Source: Comamonadaceae bacterium
Lineage (GTDB): Bacteria > Pseudomonadota > Gammaproteobacteria > Burkholderiales > Burkholderiaceae_C
Length of the DNA: 64,000 nt
Assembly: GCA_027484575.1 (NCBI GenBank)
Contig: JAIXSQ010000012.1
Span: 101,859-165,858 of the forward strand
Direction: 5' to 3'
Position numbers and translations under genes: made by a program. Below, piece after piece: positions 63,297 through 64,000 of the stretch (positions are counted from its first letter, which is position 1; every line of letters starts with the position of its first letter). Below the pieces are notes generated by a model that made no database searches, was not told the DNA's origin, and was given only the letters and a program-made list of their open reading frames with translations.

Positions 63297-63454
63297 CGAG
63301 CGGAGAATGTCGGGCCCGGGCGACCTGCACCAGCGGCCCCTGGCGGCCGCAGGTGTAGGACCACACGCCGACGCGAAGTCACGCCGTCGCGTTCGTGTAC
63401 ACTCGCGCCCCTTGCGCTGTAGGACGGCTGCAGCAGCCGATGAAGGACTCGGGC
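63297..63454. other. Gap before the rRNA promoters
   Basis: 158 bases with no credible gene. TACACT at 63398-63403 on the plus strand could be the -10 of a further rRNA promoter, but no matching -35 is visible. Confidence 0.35.
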
Positions 63455-63510
63455 TTGACATGCCGACCGAATTCGGTTGATAATCGCGGGCTTCGCTGAT
63501 CACACAGCGA
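63455..63510 (+). promoter_or_regulatory. rRNA operon promoter P1 with 5' hairpin
   Basis: TTGACA (63455-63460), 18-base spacer, GATAAT (63479-63484), discriminator CGCGGGC, then the hairpin TCGCTG-ATCACA-CAGCGA starting at the expected transcript 5' end. Confidence 0.8.
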
Positions 63511-63541
63511 CTCAGGGGTCCCCGGACTCCAGCTGGTCGGA

Positions 63542-63600
63542 CAAGAAAGTTGTTGACGAGTCGAGTTGATGTGGTAGATAATCGAGGGCTTCGCCGGCAA
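63542..63600 (+). promoter_or_regulatory. rRNA operon promoter P2
   Basis: TTGACG (63553-63558), 18-base spacer, GATAAT (63577-63582), discriminator CGAGGGC then TTCGCC. An A-rich CAAGAAAG just upstream may act as an UP element. Its -10 is 98 bases after that of P1. Confidence 0.8.
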
Positions 63601-63640
63601 CGACGAAGGCGGCAAGCGGAGCGGCAACGCGATGCAAGTC

Positions 63641-63708
63641 GACAAGAAAAGTTTTGACAGCGACTTCAAAATGCTGTTAGAATTCAAGGCTTCGCTGATC
63701 GCAGCGAA
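63641..63708 (+). promoter_or_regulatory. rRNA operon promoter P3 with 5' hairpin
   Basis: TTGACA (63654-63659), 18-base spacer, TAGAAT (63678-63683), then GGCTTCGCTG. An A-rich CAAGAAAA lies upstream. TTCGCTG-ATCG-CAGCGAA forms a perfect 7-bp hairpin after the expected start. Its -10 is 101 bases after that of P2. Confidence 0.8.
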
Positions 63709-63753
63709 CGCAAGCAAGAAAGACGGCGACGCGAGTTGCTGACTGGATTGCAG

Positions 63754-63793
63754 GATCGTTAACAACACACAGCCGATAAGCGTGGGCGTTTGG
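63754..63793 (+). promoter_or_regulatory. Antitermination boxes (boxA and boxC-like) of the rRNA leader
   Basis: GATCGTTAACAA (63754-63765) resembles the rRNA boxA (consensus TGCTCTTTAACA), which binds NusB/NusE. CGTGGGCGTTTGG (63781-63793) resembles boxC. Confidence 0.55.
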
Positions 63794-63877
63794 TTTTGGC
63801 GACTGCCAAGGTTCTTCGGAACTAGACTAAACGCTCATGAGAATAGAAGTGAAGTTCACTTCGATTCCTATTGAGCA
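63786..63877 (+). other. Structured rRNA leader
   Basis: An outer stem GCGTTT (63786-63791) / AAACGC (63829-63834) encloses two hairpins: TTGGC-GACT-GCCAA (63796-63809) and GTTC-TTCG-GAAC (63811-63822) with a UUCG tetraloop. Next to it GAAGTGAA-G-TTCACTTC (about 63846-63862), extended by GAAT/ATTC and GCTCA/TGAGC pairs, makes a long stem. These likely serve leader processing and 16S folding. Confidence 0.55.
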
Positions 63878-63889
63878 CAAATCAAGATC

Positions 63890-64000
63890 CAACTGTAGAG
63901 TTTGATCCTGGCTCAGATTGAACGCTGGCGGCATGCCTTACACATGCAAGTCGAACGGTAACGCGGGGCAACCTGGCGACGAGTGGCGAACGGGTGAGTA
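63890..64000 (+). rRNA. 16S ribosomal RNA (partial, 5' end)
   Basis: First 111 bases of 16S rRNA. The universal primer site AGAGTTTGATCCTGGCTCAG begins at 63897, which by E. coli numbering (position 8) puts the 5' end near 63890. ATTGAACGCTGGCGGCATGC and the later GGCGAACGGGTGAGTA follow. The variable region is of betaproteobacterial, Burkholderiales type. The gene continues past the right edge. Confidence 0.97.

Noticed and set aside
63379..63768. A 129-codon minus-strand frame in the rRNA promoter region
   Set aside because: It lies on top of three clear sigma-70 promoters, has no ribosome site and a low-complexity sequence.

Overview
The window is a continuous piece of chromosome from a very GC-rich betaproteobacterium of the order Burkholderiales, probably the Comamonadaceae / Rubrivivax-Leptothrix group. 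This rests on the first 111 bases of a 16S rRNA gene at the right edge, the rpsP-rimM-trmD-rplS block followed by a Nudix gene, a CbiB-like gene, rsgA, a pterin dehydratase, an M48 protease and orn, and a Bug-type (TctC) binding protein. I see no insertion sequence, prophage, CRISPR array or tRNA gene. Apart from one apparent frameshift (near 41,331-41,372) the genes look intact.

Layout, left to right. 1-6.3 kb: the start of an O-acetylhomoserine sulfhydrylase gene, a CBS protein, a large lipoprotein, and a membrane hybrid histidine kinase whose 3' end overlaps a convergent NarL-type regulator. 6.5-13.1 kb: aroC coupled to an MFS transporter, a soluble PAS-GAF hybrid kinase, a stress-type SDR and two free-standing receiver proteins. 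13.2-18.1 kb: the glycine cleavage operon gcvT-gcvH-gcvP behind a tandem glycine riboswitch. 18.1-24.1 kb: a TRAP transporter with a terminator between its binding-protein gene and its membrane genes, ETF-ubiquinone oxidoreductase, an SDR and a thioesterase. 24.1-31.3 kb: a polar amino acid ABC transporter, an amidase, an orphan TctC and an acyl-CoA ligase. 31.4-41.9 kb: small membrane proteins, an SDR-DoxX fusion, a thioredoxin-reductase-like flavoprotein, an enolase-superfamily enzyme, a voltage-gated channel with a zinc ribbon, and a run of LLM monooxygenase, stand-alone methionine synthase and two ferritin-like proteins. 41.9-49.6 kb: a cupin, the ergothioneine operon egtB-egtD-DUF427, a hemerythrin, a 2OG dioxygenase, a YqjD/E/K-like envelope operon, an SDR, a pseudouridine synthase and a small DMT protein. 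49.6-51.3 kb: a DUF47-PiT phosphate operon behind a candidate Pho box. 52.3-61.7 kb: the translation block, ribosome GTPase, orn and a RhlE-type helicase. 61.7-64 kb: a Bcr/CflA transporter, a small unknown gene, and an rRNA operon start with three tandem promoters and a structured leader.

Two regulatory patterns recur. First, at least eleven genes on both strands have a -10-like hexamer ending 6 or 7 bases before the ATG, which predicts leaderless mRNAs. Second, promoters of rpsP, rplS, the helicase and the rRNA operon share a -10 box with a GC-rich discriminator and a GGCTT start, most followed at once by a small hairpin; this suggests growth-rate or stringent control of translation genes.

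The most promising candidate for an undescribed system is the 37.8-41.9 kb run. It joins a core MetE-like (MesD-type) methionine synthase to a flavin monooxygenase and two ferritin-like proteins, none of which has an assigned role in methionine synthesis.
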